A stretch of DNA of 35,661 bases from Vulcaniibacterium thermophilum (GCF_007923255.1 NZ_VOHJ01000028.1:1-35661); one strand, 5' to 3'. Counted from the first letter of the stretch, positions 1 through 7,614 are shown. Notes: generated by a model from the letters alone, not told the origin. Program-made: numbers and translations.

Positions 1-38
1 TCTCGACCCTTCGCGGTCAGGCGCGCATTCTTGTGCAT
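1..38 (-). CDS. IS481-family transposase, N-terminal fragment (runs off left edge)
   Basis: The minus strand from base 38 reads ATG then HKNARLTAKGR before the window ends. This MHKNARLT...GRE opening is the usual N-terminus of IS481-family DDE transposases, ahead of their helix-turn-helix. A GAGGGG purine run sits about 7 bases before the ATG and can serve as ribosome binding site. Only 12 codons are visible, so whether the gene is intact cannot be judged. The family call rests on the N-terminal match recalled from known members. Confidence 0.72.
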   Translation of the reverse strand, partial: MHKNARLTAKGR

Positions 39-112
39 GGTTGTTCCCCTCGCGGATGGGAGCTGGGTGTTTGGCGACATCAGCTTCGCCCTCCGGTCAG
101 AGGGGAACAACC
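39..112. repeat. 13-bp inverted repeat in the leader of the IS481-type transposase
   Basis: Bases 39-51 (GGTTGTTCCCCTC) and 100-112 (GAGGGGAACAACC) are perfect reverse complements separated by 48 bases. The copy nearer the gene contains the transposase ribosome binding site. A hairpin in mRNA entering from outside would bury that site, a known way for insertion sequences to block impinging transcription. The element end is probably near 126, where the minus strand reads TGTGATG; IS481-family ends commonly start TGT. The exact terminus is inferred. Confidence 0.6.
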
Positions 113-204
113 TCTTGAAACATCACACCTAGCGCACGCGGCGGCGTCTGCTAGCATCGGCTCGCGCCACGCCGGCGTGTGAACCAACAAGAAAGGGGAG
201 CCTC

Positions 205-522
205 ATGAATACGCCGGTTTCGGCCCAGTCGATTCCGAACCATCTGGCCTGGGCGATCGTCTCCACGATCCTGGCCACCTGCTTCTGCTGCCCGGTGGGC
301 CTGCTGGGCATCGTGGCGATCGTCTACGCCACGCAGGTCAATTCCAAGCTCAACGCCGGCGACATCGAGGGCGCGCGCCGCGCCTCCGAGAACGCCAAGA
401 TCTGGTGCTGGGTGGCCACTGCGCTGGCGATCGTCGGCGTGCTGTGGAGCGCCTGGTGGTTCACCACCGGCGGCATGGCGGCCTTCATGGAACAGATGCA
501 GATGATGCAGAACATGCAGTAA
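205..522 (+). CDS. CD225/dispanin-family small membrane protein
   Basis: This 105-residue protein has two hydrophobic segments, about residues 14-44 and 68-88, joined by a short polar loop with NSKLNAGDIEGARRAS. The pattern CCPVGLLGIVAIVYA followed by a charged loop and a second helix is the CD225/dispanin (IFITM-like) or TM2-like architecture of small bacterial inner-membrane proteins. The function in bacteria is not established. The C-terminus is Met/Gln-rich. The start has GAAAGGGGAG about 5 bases upstream. It is followed after 4 bases by a DUF2752 gene; these two families are often neighbours, so they probably form an operon. A TAGCAT at 152-157 could be the -10 element. Confidence 0.75.
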   Translation: MNTPVSAQSIPNHLAWAIVSTILATCFCCPVGLLGIVAIVYATQVNSKLNAGDIEGARRASENAKIWCWVATALAIVGVLWSAWWFTTGGMAAFMEQMQMMQNMQ

Positions 523-526
523 GGCC

Positions 527-937
527 GTGACGCTGCGCCCTCTGCCTCTGCTGGGTTTCGGCGCGGCCGCCGCGGCGGCCGCGTCGGGGGTGTGGCTGCT
601 GCGCAGCTACGATCCCAACGTCGAGGGCAATCCGTTCCTGCCCTGTCTGTTCAACCTGCTGACCGGGCTGTACTGCCCGGGCTGCGGCAGTACGCGGTCG
701 ATGCACGCGCTGGTGCATGGGGACATCGTGCGCGCGCTCGACATGAACCCGCTGTTCGTGTTCGCGCTGGTGGCGGTGCCGCTGCTGGTCGCGTGGTCGC
801 GCGGCTGGCGGCCGAAGGCGCTGGCGCCGGCGATGCGCGTGATCGGCGCGCCGGCGTTCTGGCTGGTGCTGGTGCCGGCGTTCGCCGTCGCCCGCAACCT
901 GCCGTGGGCGCCGTTCGTCTGGCTGGCGCCGGGCTGA
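527..937 (+). CDS. DUF2752 family membrane protein
   Basis: This 136-residue protein starts at GTG 527, four bases after the preceding stop. The signature YCPGCGSTRS, at about residues 49-58, is the conserved CPGCGxxR motif of DUF2752. It is flanked by an N-terminal hydrophobic segment (about 6-24) and two more helices (about 77-94 and 106-125). The cysteine pair suggests metal or redox chemistry at the membrane, but no biochemical role is known for the family. The tight spacing behind the CD225-like gene implies co-translation. The stop abuts a hairpin repeat beginning at 941. Confidence 0.75.
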   Translation: MTLRPLPLLGFGAAAAAAASGVWLLRSYDPNVEGNPFLPCLFNLLTGLYCPGCGSTRSMHALVHGDIVRALDMNPLFVFALVAVPLLVAWSRGWRPKALAPAMRVIGAPAFWLVLVPAFAVARNLPWAPFVWLAPG

Positions 938-940
938 TTC

Positions 941-1039
941 GTAGTCGGGCTGAGCCGAAGGGCGAAGCCCAACATTCTCGCGGCACGGCGCGGGCTGGCG
1001 AGGCGGTGTTGGGCTTCGCTGCGCTCAGCCCAACCTACC
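941..1039. repeat. Paired hairpin repeat, type A, copy 1
   Basis: The left half GTAGTCGGGCTGAGCC and the right half GCTCAGCCCAACCTAC are near-inverted copies enclosing about 50 bases that include GCGGGCTGGCG. The same bipartite unit recurs at 1298-1394 and 1513-1609, and a lone right half occurs at 7995-8027. It lies immediately after the DUF2752 stop, so it may also act as a transcript-end hairpin. This is a dispersed intergenic element of the REP/BIME kind, seen widely in Xanthomonadaceae. Confidence 0.8.
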
Positions 1040-1098
1040 GGCTGAGCGGGACGACCGTTCGCGGGCGGAGCGCCGCCCGCTTCGCAAGGAGGTGTCGG

Positions 1099-1251
1099 AT
1101 GGGTGGGATGAGCGTAGGAGTCTGGGCGCTGGTGCTGCTGCTGGTCGCCGGCGCGGTGGCGGTCAGCGTTGGCCTGATCGTCTTTGCGATGGTGCGTCTA
1201 CGGCGCGGGGCGCAGGCGCGCAAGGCGCCATTGTCGAAGGATTCGGCGTAG
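1099..1251 (+). CDS. Small single-helix membrane protein (50 aa)
   Basis: A textbook ribosome binding site (AAGGAGG, 1086-1092) lies 6 bases before ATG 1099. The peptide starts MGGMSVGVWALV, has one hydrophobic helix (about residues 6-31) and a basic tail (RLRRGAQARK), ending at TAG 1249-1251. No family is recognised; the layout resembles small bitopic membrane peptides. Its last 70 bases were copied downstream in a 215-bp tandem duplication, leaving a dead fragment at 1397-1466. The strong ribosome binding site is the main argument that it is real. A second in-frame ATG at 1108 is possible. Confidence 0.6.
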   Translation: MGGMSVGVWALVLLLVAGAVAVSVGLIVFAMVRLRRGAQARKAPLSKDSA

Positions 1252-1264
1252 CGCACGCGGGAGC

Positions 1265-1282
1265 GGCGGGTCGAGACCCGCC
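1265..1282. repeat. Short hairpin repeat, type B, copy 1
   Basis: GGCGGGTC and GACCCGCC form a perfect 8-bp stem around GA, followed by CTACGCGC. Copies occur at 1480-1497 (through the duplication) and, with a 7-bp stem and a GG spacer, at 1644-1659. It is a second dispersed intergenic palindrome family. Confidence 0.75.
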
Positions 1283-1297
1283 CTACGCGCGGGATCC

Positions 1298-1394
1298 GTA
1301 GGTTGGGCTGAGCCGAAGGCGAAGCCCAACGTTCCACACGGCACGCGGGCTGGCGATGCGGTGTTGGGCTTCGCTGCGCTCAGCCCAACCTACG
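1298..1394. repeat. Paired hairpin repeat, type A, copy 2
   Basis: GTAGGTTGGGCTGAGCC at the left and GCTCAGCCCAACCTACG at the right frame a spacer with GTTCCACACGGCACGCGG. It lies inside unit 1 of the tandem duplication. Confidence 0.85.
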
Positions 1395-1479
1395 GACTTT
1401 GCGATGGTGCGTTTACGGCGCGGGGCGCAGGCGCGCAAGGCGCCATCGCGGAAGGATTCGGCGTAGCGCATGCGGGAGC

Positions 1480-1497
1480 GGCGGGTCGAGACCCGCC
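1480..1497. repeat. Short hairpin repeat, type B, copy 2
   Basis: An identical 8-bp stem (GGCGGGTC / GACCCGCC), carried along in unit 2 of the duplication. Confidence 0.75.
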
Positions 1498-1512
1498 CTA
1501 CGCGCGGGATCC

Positions 1513-1609
1513 GTGGGTTGGGCTGAGCCGAAGGCGAAGCCCAACGTTCCACACGGCACGCGGGCTGGCGATGCGGTGTTGGGCTTCGCTGCGCTCTGCC
1601 CGACCTACG
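1513..1609. repeat. Paired hairpin repeat, type A, copy 3
   Basis: The duplicated copy of the 1298-1394 element. The right half has drifted (CTCTGCCCGACC), which weakens its pairing. Confidence 0.85.
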
Positions 1610-1703
1610 GGAGCGGCTTCCGTCGCGATGCGGTACCGGCGCTGCGGGTCGGGACCCGCCCTACGCGCCTCGCGGCGCCCGGTCGCGGCTGAAGCCGCTC
1701 CTG
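1610..1703. repeat. Hairpin repeat, type C, enclosing a type B copy
   Basis: GGGAGCGGCTTC at 1610-1621 pairs with GAAGCCGCTCC near 1693-1703. The right part reads GTCGCGGCTGAAGCCGCTCC, a common Xanthomonadaceae/Pseudomonas intergenic palindrome. A type B hairpin (1644-1659) is nested inside. No gene is visible in 1252-1713 apart from the duplicated gene fragment. The array sits between the converging 1099-1251 gene and ampE and could end transcription from both sides. Confidence 0.65.
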
Positions 1704-1713
1704 CACGAGCGCG

Positions 1714-2619
1714 TCAGGCGACGAAGCCGGCGATGACGAACAGGGCCAGCACCGCCAGCCACGCCAGCAGCGCGCGCCAGGCGAGGCTCATGGCGTCGCG
1801 CAGTTCCGGCAGCTCGCCGAGCACGGCCAGCGCGTTCGGGCTGCCTTCGGTCTCGCCGTAGTCGGCCACTTCCTCGGCCAGATCGCTTTTCACGCAGGCG
1901 CGGGCGACCGCCTCGAGGAAGCGCGCATCGACGTCGAACGAGGCGCCGCCGTTACCACGCCAAGCCTCGAGCACCGCATCGAAATCGCTCACCAGCGCCA
2001 GCGACAGCGTCATCAGTTGCGCGACCGGCCACTCCAGCGCCTTCAGCAGCGCGCGCGCGCCGGCCAAGGTGGCCGGCGGCAGCAGGCGGCTGCCCGGGCC
2101 GTCGACGGCCAGCACGGTCAGGCGGTACAGCAGCGCGCCGAACGGCCCCAGCACCATGAACCAGAACAGCACGCCGAACCAGCGGCGCAGCGCGTTGCGG
2201 AACACCGACTCGACCAGCCGCGCCGGCTCCAGCGACGGCGGCTCGTCCTCCGCATACAGCGCGGCGGCGGCCGAACGCCGGCTGGCGGCGTCGGGCGCGT
2301 GCACGATGGCGTCGACGTCCAGATCCAGATCGCGCGGGCCCCAGCAGTACACCAGCACCACCGTGCCGAACAACAGCGCGGGGATGCCGAGCATCGGTTC
2401 GTCGAGCGCGAGCTGGAACACCAGCACCAGCAGCAGCGGCGGCAGCAGCGCCAGCAGCAGGCCCCAGCGGCCGTGCCAGGCGCTGCCCTCGTGGAAGCGG
2501 GCGTTGAAGCCGCGCAGCCAGCTTTCGAACCAGCCGAAATGGCGCACCGCGTTCACCATCGAAGGCGCCAGGTGCCCCAGCACCAGCGCGACGACGGTGG
2601 CGATCAGCGTGATGGCCAT
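1714..2619 (-). CDS. ampE: AmpE-like inner-membrane regulatory protein
   Basis: This 301-residue protein starts at ATG 2619, with GGGAGGG about 6 bases upstream. It has N-terminal helices (about 2-20, 52-70, 77-93), the central segment RNALRRWFGVLFWFMVLGPFGALLYRL-type helix (about 142-168), and a C-terminal helix (about 283-300). The RWFGVLFWF...GPFGALLYRL block is characteristic of AmpE, a distant CbiB/CobD relative linked to beta-lactamase induction through cell-wall recycling. In enterobacteria ampE follows ampD; here it follows nudC by 49 bases with no ampD in the window. The name is by family resemblance, and its role in resistance here is not shown. Confidence 0.8.
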   Translation of the reverse strand: MAITLIATVVALVLGHLAPSMVNAVRHFGWFESWLRGFNARFHEGSAWHGRWGLLLALLPPLLLVLVFQLALDEPMLGIPALLFGTVVLVYCWGPRDLDLDVDAIVHAPDAASRRSAAAALYAEDEPPSLEPARLVESVFRNALRRWFGVLFWFMVLGPFGALLYRLTVLAVDGPGSRLLPPATLAGARALLKALEWPVAQLMTLSLALVSDFDAVLEAWRGNGGASFDVDARFLEAVARACVKSDLAEEVADYGETEGSPNALAVLGELPELRDAMSLAWRALLAWLAVLALFVIAGFVA

Positions 2620-2668
2620 TCCTGCCCTCCCGGCGGCCGTATCTGCGAGGTCCGGCGATTCTAGCCTG

Positions 2669-3601
2669 TCAGCCGTGGCCGCCTTCGAGCGCGCCCAGCC
2701 AACGGCCGATCAGCCAGCGCGCGATCGAGATCCGCGCCGACAGCAGCGGGCCGCCGTCGTCCGCCGCGCCGGGTGCGTCGCGCTCCCAGGCGGCGCGGAT
2801 CTCGTCGGCGGTGAACCAGCGCGCGGCTTCGAGTTCGTCGCCCGCGCGCGGTTCGTCGGGTTCGGCCTCGGCGAGGAAACCGACCATCAGCGCGCCGGGA
2901 AACGGCCACGGCTGCGAGGCCTGGTAGCGGCAGCGGCGCACGCGCACGCCGGTTTCCTCGCGCACTTCGCGCACCACGGTCTGTTCCAGGCTCTCGCCCG
3001 GTTCGACGAAACCGGCCAGCACCGACCAGCGCCGCGGCGGCCACGTCGACTGCCGCCCGAGCAGCAGACGGGCGCCGTCGCTGACGGCGGCGATCACCGC
3101 CGGATCGGTGCGCGGATAGTGCTCGGCGCCGCAACCGGTGCAGCGACCGACCCAGCCGGCGCGCGCCACCTGCAGCCGCGCGCCGCAGGCGCCGCAATGG
3201 CGATGCCGCTGGCGCCAGCTCTGCATCGCGCGCGCCTGCGCGAACACGCCCGCGTCCAGCGCCGGCCAGCGCGCGGCGGCGGTGCGCAGATCGACCGTGG
3301 CCGGCGCGCCGAGCGCGGCCAGTTCGGCCTCGAGCGCGAACCAGGCGCCGCCATTGCCATCCAGGCCCAGGAAGGTGGCCGCACCCGCCCCGCCCGGCCC
3401 CTGGCTCAGCTCGGCGCCGCGCGGCAGGAACGGCGTGCCGTCGGCCTGCGCCAGCGCGTCGCCGCGCGCGTCGAGCAGCAGCACGCGCGCCTGCGCCCAC
3501 AGGCGGGCGAGCGCATCGGGGTCGTCGCGCAGGGCGTCGGCGCGGTCGAGCGCGGCCGCGCAGGGGTCGGCTTCGACGAAGGCGAACGGCGCGGCGCTCA
3601 C
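2669..3601 (-). CDS. nudC: NAD(+) diphosphatase / RNA deNADding Nudix hydrolase
   Basis: This 310-residue protein contains a zinc ribbon with CGACG and CTGCG cysteine pairs (about residues 137-160). A complete Nudix box follows ([11 protein letters not shown]...REVREETGV) with the catalytic glutamates in place, then the NudC-specific SQPWPFP motif. The enzyme cleaves NADH/NAD to NMN and AMP and removes NAD caps from RNA. The start is GTG 3601, whose bases overlap the erpA stop (GTGA), so translation is probably coupled. Downstream ampE follows after 49 bases. Length and domain order match the family. Confidence 0.93.
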   Translation of the reverse strand: MSAAPFAFVEADPCAAALDRADALRDDPDALARLWAQARVLLLDARGDALAQADGTPFLPRGAELSQGPGGAGAATFLGLDGNGGAWFALEAELAALGAPATVDLRTAAARWPALDAGVFAQARAMQSWRQRHRHCGACGARLQVARAGWVGRCTGCGAEHYPRTDPAVIAAVSDGARLLLGRQSTWPPRRWSVLAGFVEPGESLEQTVVREVREETGVRVRRCRYQASQPWPFPGALMVGFLAEAEPDEPRAGDELEAARWFTADEIRAAWERDAPGAADDGGPLLSARISIARWLIGRWLGALEGGHG

Positions 3602-3978
3602 ACCGTGAACGAGGAGCCGCAGCCGCAGGTGGTCTTGGCGTTCGGGTTGCGGATCACGAACTGCGCGCCGTGCAGGCTCTCGGCGTAGTCCACTTCCGCG
3701 CCCATCAGGTACTGCAGGCTGAGCGGATCGACCAGCAGGGTGACGCCTTCGGTGGTCACCGCGAGGTCGTCCCCGTTCTGCTGTTCGTCGAACTCGAAGC
3801 CGTACTGGAAGCCGGAGCAGCCGCCGCCCTGGATGTACACGCGCAGCTTGAGCGCGTCGTTGCCTTCCTCGGCGATCAGCTCGCGCACCTTGTGCGCGGC
3901 GGCGGCGGTGAAGCGCAGCGGCGCCTCGATCGACTGGTAGTCCGGCGCGGCCGGGATTTCGGTGATGGCGGAGCTCAT
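3598..3978 (-). CDS. erpA: Iron-sulfur cluster insertion protein ErpA
   Basis: This 126-residue A-type carrier delivers Fe-S clusters to apoproteins such as the isoprenoid enzymes IspG and IspH. The three cluster-binding cysteines are visible: C54 in [11 protein letters not shown], and C118 and C120 in the C-terminal TTCGCGSSF. The open frame extends upstream to 4128, but the extension is low-complexity Arg/Pro and the family starts at MSSAI-type residues, so ATG 3978 is chosen. It is the first gene of the erpA-nudC-ampE run. Its TGA overlaps the nudC GTG. Confidence 0.93.
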   Translation of the reverse strand: MSSAITEIPAAPDYQSIEAPLRFTAAAAHKVRELIAEEGNDALKLRVYIQGGGCSGFQYGFEFDEQQNGDDLAVTTEGVTLLVDPLSLQYLMGAEVDYAESLHGAQFVIRNPNAKTTCGCGSSFTV

Positions 3979-4030
3979 GGGCTCAGGATGGGGCGCGCGC
4001 GGGCCGCATTCAAGCGGCCGCGGCGCGCGT

Positions 4031-6400
4031 TCAGGCGGGCGCGCGCTCGGCGCGCGCGGCGCCGCTGCGGTCCTCGTGCTGCGCCAGCCACGGCGCCAGC
4101 GCCTCGGCCGGCATCGGCTGACCGACACCGTAGCCCTGCAGCGCGGTGCAGCCCATCGCCGCCAGCGCCACCGCCTGGTCCTCGCGCTCGACGTATTCGG
4201 CCACCGTGGCCAGGCCCAGTTCGCGCGCCAGCTCGACGATCGCGCGGCAGATGCGGCCGCCGTCGCCGTGCACGTCGCGCACGAAGCTGCCGTCGATCTT
4301 GATCGCCTCCGGATGGATCGCCGCCAGCCGGCCGAGCGAGGAGGCGCCGACGCCGAAGTCGTCGATGATCAGGTGGATGCCGAACGCGCGCAGGCGACCG
4401 AGCGCGTCCTCGAGCTGCTCGTGGCTGACGCTGAGGTCGGTCTCGGTCAGTTCCACCGCCACCGCGTCGGCCGGCACCGCGCTGCGCCGCACGCTGGCGA
4501 ACAGGCGGTCGAGAAACCCCGGATCGGCCAGGCTGCGCGCGGAGACGTTGACGTGCAGGCGCAGGGCCGGGTGCAGCGCGCGCAGCGGCGCGAACGCCTC
4601 CAGCGCGTCGGCGATCACCGCCAGGTCGACCTCGGCGATCAGCCCGGCGCGCTCGGCGGCGGGGATGAAGCGCGCCGGCGACACCCAGCCCCAGCCGGGC
4701 TCGTGCCAGCGCGCGAGCGCCTCCACCGCCTGGATGCGGCCGTCGGCCGCGGTGGCGATCGGCTGGAACCAGGCCTTGAGCCGGCCGTGCTCGAGCGCCA
4801 CCCGCAGCGCGTTGACGACCTCGGTGCGTTCGCGCTGCTCGGCGCGCAGGCTGGGCGAATAGCGGCGGAAGCCGCCGCGGCCGACGCGCTTGGCCTCGTA
4901 CATCGCCACGTCGGCGCGGGTGAGCAGCTCGGAGACGGCGGGCGCTTCCTCGCCGCCGGCGTAGGCGGTGCCGATGCTGGCGGTGACCACCAGCGGCGCC
5001 TCGGGCGCATGGCGGACGAAGCGCAGTTGCCGCGCCAGCCGTTCCGCCAGCGCGTCCACCGCCTCGCGCTCGGCGCCGGCGATCACCGCGGCGAACTCGT
5101 CGCCGCCCAGGCGGTAGGCGCGCGCGCTTTCCGGCAGCAGCGCGACCAGCTTCTCGGCGACTTCCTTCAGCAGCGCATCGCCGACCGGGTGGCCGAGGGT
5201 GTCGTTGATCGCCTTGAAGCCGTCCAGGTCCAGCAGCAGCAGCGCGACCTGGGTGCGCGGCATGTCCAGCAGATCGTCCAGATCGAGCATCAGCCGCGCG
5301 CGGTTGCCCAGGCCGGTGAGCGAGTCGCTCATCGCCGCCGCCTGCCAGCCGGCGCGCAGCGCATCCAGATGTTCGGCGAGCGCGGCCACGTCGTGCGCCA
5401 GCTTCTGCAGTTCGGCGAAGCCGGCGCGGCCGTCGGCGATGCGGCGCAACTGGCTTTCCACCACCACCGGACCGCCGACCCGGGTGGCGCGCACCCAGTG
5501 CGAGACGCGCTGGATGCGGCGCACCACCAGAGCCTCCAGCAGCACCAGCACGATCAGCGGCGGCAGCAGCACCGCCACCCCCAGCAGCAGCAGGGCCACC
5601 CGCGAAACCAGCTTGCGCTGCGGCCCGAGCAGACGCTGCAGCCGGACCTGCGCCTGCATCGCCACGTGCCCGTCCCAGTCGCGCACCGGCTGGCGCATGT
5701 CGATCGCGTCCTCGCCGAAGGCCATCGCCAGGACCGGGCGTTCCGGCACCGGCCCGAGCTCGAACGGGAACTGGGTCAGCCGCATCAGCTCGGCGCGGCG
5801 CCGCGCGTCCAGCTCGGCCACCCACAGCATCGCGCCGACCGCCGGCTCGTTGCCCTCCTGCGGCATCACCGGCGTGCACACCAGCACGAACGGGCGCGCG
5901 TCGACCAGCGCGAAGCGGTACAGCGGCTCGCGCGTGTCCCGCGCCAGCTCGCACAACTGGCGCTCGCGCAGCAGCGCGGGCAGGCGGTCGAGCAGCGCGC
6001 GGTCGCCGTCGTGGCGCATGCCCACCGGCTTCAGCGTGCGGTCCACCATCACGATCAGGTTGGCGTGGAAGTTGGCCAGCACGTCCGGCGTGAGCTGCTC
6101 GTCCAGCCAGCCCGGATTGCGTCCGGCGACGAATTCGACGGTCTCGTCCCAGCGGCTGTAGTCCAGCGCGGTGCGGCCGAACGACTCGCCGACACCGGCG
6201 AGGATCGTCTGCATGCGTTCGGCCTCGACCTCGGCGCGCGCGACCTCGAACGCCTGGAAGCTGCGGTCGATCAGCCGCTGCGCGAACGGCAGCAGCAGCA
6301 GCCCGGCGATGATGGTCGTGCCCGCGACCGCGGCCACGATCTGGAAGCGGATCGAGCGCAGGCGCTTGTCGGGGCGCGAAGCGGCGGCGGCTCGGGGCAT
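4031..6400 (-). CDS. CHASE4-GGDEF-EAL cyclic-di-GMP protein
   Basis: About 790 residues. A transmembrane helix (about 22-45), a periplasmic CHASE4-type sensor ([12 protein letters not shown] near 81-92) and a second helix (about 268-291) precede a GGDEF domain and an EAL domain. GGDEF is intact (YRLGGDEF, about 431-438), so diguanylate cyclase activity is possible. The product-inhibition RxxD site is absent: the equivalent residues read PESA. EAL is intact (EALARW at about 562, NVSARSL, ELTETD, IDDFG, KIDGSF, VAEYVE), so it can also be a phosphodiesterase. GTG 6406 is an alternative start. No ligand or partner is evident. It is transcribed alone, 52 bases downstream of erpA's start on the same strand. 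Confidence 0.92.
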   Translation of the reverse strand: MPRAAAASRPDKRLRSIRFQIVAAVAGTTIIAGLLLLPFAQRLIDRSFQAFEVARAEVEAERMQTILAGVGESFGRTALDYSRWDETVEFVAGRNPGWLDEQLTPDVLANFHANLIVMVDRTLKPVGMRHDGDRALLDRLPALLRERQLCELARDTREPLYRFALVDARPFVLVCTPVMPQEGNEPAVGAMLWVAELDARRRAELMRLTQFPFELGPVPERPVLAMAFGEDAIDMRQPVRDWDGHVAMQAQVRLQRLLGPQRKLVSRVALLLLGVAVLLPPLIVLVLLEALVVRRIQRVSHWVRATRVGGPVVVESQLRRIADGRAGFAELQKLAHDVAALAEHLDALRAGWQAAAMSDSLTGLGNRARLMLDLDDLLDMPRTQVALLLLDLDGFKAINDTLGHPVGDALLKEVAEKLVALLPESARAYRLGGDEFAAVIAGAEREAVDALAERLARQLRFVRHAPEAPLVVTASIGTAYAGGEEAPAVSELLTRADVAMYEAKRVGRGGFRRYSPSLRAEQRERTEVVNALRVALEHGRLKAWFQPIATAADGRIQAVEALARWHEPGWGWVSPARFIPAAERAGLIAEVDLAVIADALEAFAPLRALHPALRLHVNVSARSLADPGFLDRLFASVRRSAVPADAVAVELTETDLSVSHEQLEDALGRLRAFGIHLIIDDFGVGASSLGRLAAIHPEAIKIDGSFVRDVHGDGGRICRAIVELARELGLATVAEYVEREDQAVALAAMGCTALQGYGVGQPMPAEALAPWLAQHEDRSGAARAERAPA

Positions 6401-6482
6401 GATCACGCGGCGGACGGGGTTGCCCCTGCTGGAGTTCTCCTGCCCGTTAGCGGCCGCGCGCGGCCGGACTTGACCCCGGCGG

Positions 6483-6502
6483 CCCGGCCGGATCGGGCCG
6501 GG
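6483..6502 (-). terminator. Possible stem-loop after the 6512 gene
   Basis: CCCGGCC and GGCCGGG form a 7-bp stem around GGATCG just past the stop of the minus-strand gene ending at 6512. There is no U-tract, so it may only be a stabilising hairpin. The remainder of 6401-6511 shows no gene. Confidence 0.3.
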
Positions 6503-6511
6503 ATGAGCGGT

Positions 6512-6883
6512 TCAGGCATGCAGGGTGGCCAGCGCCCAGGCGTCGGCGGCCGGCCAGGCGCGCAGTTCGGTGAGGATCAGTTCCAGTTCGCTTTGCAGCC
6601 AGGCGCGCACCGCCGGATCGTCCGCGCGCTGCAGCAGCGGCACGCATTCGGCGCGGAACACGGCAAGGAAGTCGTTCAGATCCGGATGCGCCTGCACCAG
6701 CGCCGGCAGCCGCGCGCGCAGCGTCTCGAGGGCGGCGGCGGCGGCTTCCACGGTGCGCAGCGGCGTGGCGTCGGCCATGGCGGCGGCGGGCGGTTCCGGG
6801 CAGTCGAGCATCGCACCGGGCGCGGCACGACGCACTCCGGGATTTCCCTCAGCCGCAGGCATCCGGCGCGGCGGACGCGTCAT
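6512..6883 (-). CDS. Hypothetical helical protein, coupled to the upstream gene
   Basis: No family is recognised. The convincing part is the last 89 residues, beginning MADATPLRTVEAA, which are Leu/Ala/Glu-rich and predicted helical (for example HPDLNDFLAVFRAECVPLL, WLQSELELILTEL). The ATG at 6883 overlaps the preceding stop (ATGA), which argues for a 123-residue product. However, its first 30 residues are low-complexity Arg/Pro, so starts at 6811 or 6778 are equally possible. It is the second gene of a two-gene unit with the 6880-7191 gene and could be a soluble partner of that protein. Confidence 0.6.
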   Translation of the reverse strand: MTRPPRRMPAAEGNPGVRRAAPGAMLDCPEPPAAAMADATPLRTVEAAAAALETLRARLPALVQAHPDLNDFLAVFRAECVPLLQRADDPAVRAWLQSELELILTELRAWPAADAWALATLHA

Positions 6884-7191
6884 GCGTCGGTCGGCGCCGG
6901 CAGCGCGCAGCGGCGGCGGCCGCAGGCGCTGCGGCGGCGCGGACGCCGGCGCAGCATGCGCGCGAGCGCGGGGTCGGCATCGCAGCGGATCTGCTCCAGC
7001 TCGTAGTAGGCGAACGACCACAGCTCGTCGTCGGCCGCCACCGAGCGCAGGATCGGCCCCCACAGCCGCACCAGCGCCTGCTGGACCTCCTGCGGGGAGG
7101 CGTGGCGCCGGCGCAGTTCCGGCAGATAGGCGCGCAGGCCGGCAAGCTGGATGACGAGCTGTTCGTAGCCGGGGCGTGCTTCGAGGTCCAC
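6880..7191 (-). CDS. Hypothetical protein (103 aa)
   Basis: Starts at GTG 7191 with AAGGA 10 bases upstream. The body (GYEQLVIQLAGLRAYLPELRRRH...EVQQALVRLWGPILRSVAADDELWSFAYYELEQIRCDAD) is probably all-helical. The tail is Arg/Cys-rich (RRRPRRRSACGRRRCALP), which may bind nucleic acid or metal or may simply be disordered. No family is recognised. The stop overlaps the next gene's ATG by four bases, so the two are probably co-translated. Confidence 0.6.
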   Translation of the reverse strand: MDLEARPGYEQLVIQLAGLRAYLPELRRRHASPQEVQQALVRLWGPILRSVAADDELWSFAYYELEQIRCDADPALARMLRRRPRRRSACGRRRCALPAPTDA

Positions 7192-7352
7192 GACCGGGAA
7201 TTCCTTGTGCGGGATCGGTGCGGGGAAAGCCTACGGATGCCACGCGCCGGTGGACGCTTCATCAGAGTGAACAGGGCAACGCGTTCACACAGGCGGCCGC
7301 CCCGCCGCGGCCGCGCGAGCCGCGGCGCGGCGAGCCTCCGGGCGCCGCAACG

Positions 7353-7380
7353 AAAAAGCCCGGCTTGCGCCGGGCTTTTC
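7353..7380 (-). terminator. Rho-independent terminator of the cold-shock gene
   Basis: GCCCGGC / GCCGGGC stem extended by AAAA/TTTT pairs to 11 bp, with loop TTGC. It lies 24 bases past the cspA stop and reads a U-tract on the minus strand. It is symmetrical enough to work in both directions. 7192-7352 otherwise holds no recognisable gene. Confidence 0.88.
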
Positions 7381-7404
7381 GCTTCCGAACGGAAGTTCAG
7401 CGGT

Positions 7405-7614
7405 TCAGACCGCTTCGACCTGATCGGCCTGCAGGCCCTTCTGGCCGCGCGCGACCACGAACGTGACCTTCTGGCCTTCCTTCAGGGTCTTGAAGCCCGA
7501 GCCCTGGATGGAACGGAAGTGCACGAACACGTCGTCGCCCGACTCGCGGCTGATGAAGCCGAAGCCCTTGGCATCGTTGAACCACTTGACGGTACCGGTT
7601 TCACGGTTGGACAT
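7405..7614 (-). CDS. cspA: CspA-family cold-shock protein
   Basis: This 69-residue single OB-fold RNA chaperone carries both nucleic-acid-binding motifs, KGFGFI (RNP1) and VFVHF (RNP2), and the opening TGTVKWFND. The ribosome binding site AAGGAG is 6 bases before ATG 7614. The frame stays open upstream to about 7788, but the extension is not cold-shock-like; it is more likely the long 5' leader typical of these genes. The gene is monocistronic with its own terminator. The heptamer array begins about 215 bases upstream of its start. Confidence 0.95.
   Translation of the reverse strand: MSNRETGTVKWFNDAKGFGFISRESGDDVFVHFRSIQGSGFKTLKEGQKVTFVVARGQKGLQADQVEAV

Larger units (their letters stand above)
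1182..1611. repeat. 215-bp tandem duplication (two units)
   Basis: Unit 1 is 1182-1396 and unit 2 is 1397-1611. They have identical length and about eight differences by eye (for example TCTACGG versus TTTACGG, and CTCAGCCCAACC versus CTCTGCCCGACC). Each unit carries the 3' end of the small membrane gene, one short GGCGGGTC hairpin and one type A paired repeat. The second gene fragment has no start of its own and no ribosome binding site. Confidence 0.9.

Noticed and set aside
1397-1466. A second small membrane gene
   Set aside because: It is the duplicated 3' end only, without start codon context or ribosome binding site.
2069-3688. A 539-codon plus-strand frame across nudC and ampE
   Set aside because: It shadows three well-supported minus-strand genes, and its translation is low-complexity Ser/Arg/Ala.
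3962-7006. A 1,014-codon open frame on the plus strand
   Set aside because: It is antisense to erpA and the GGDEF/EAL gene and reads as Arg/Ala/Gln-rich sequence with no domain. It is an artefact of very high GC, which removes stop codons.
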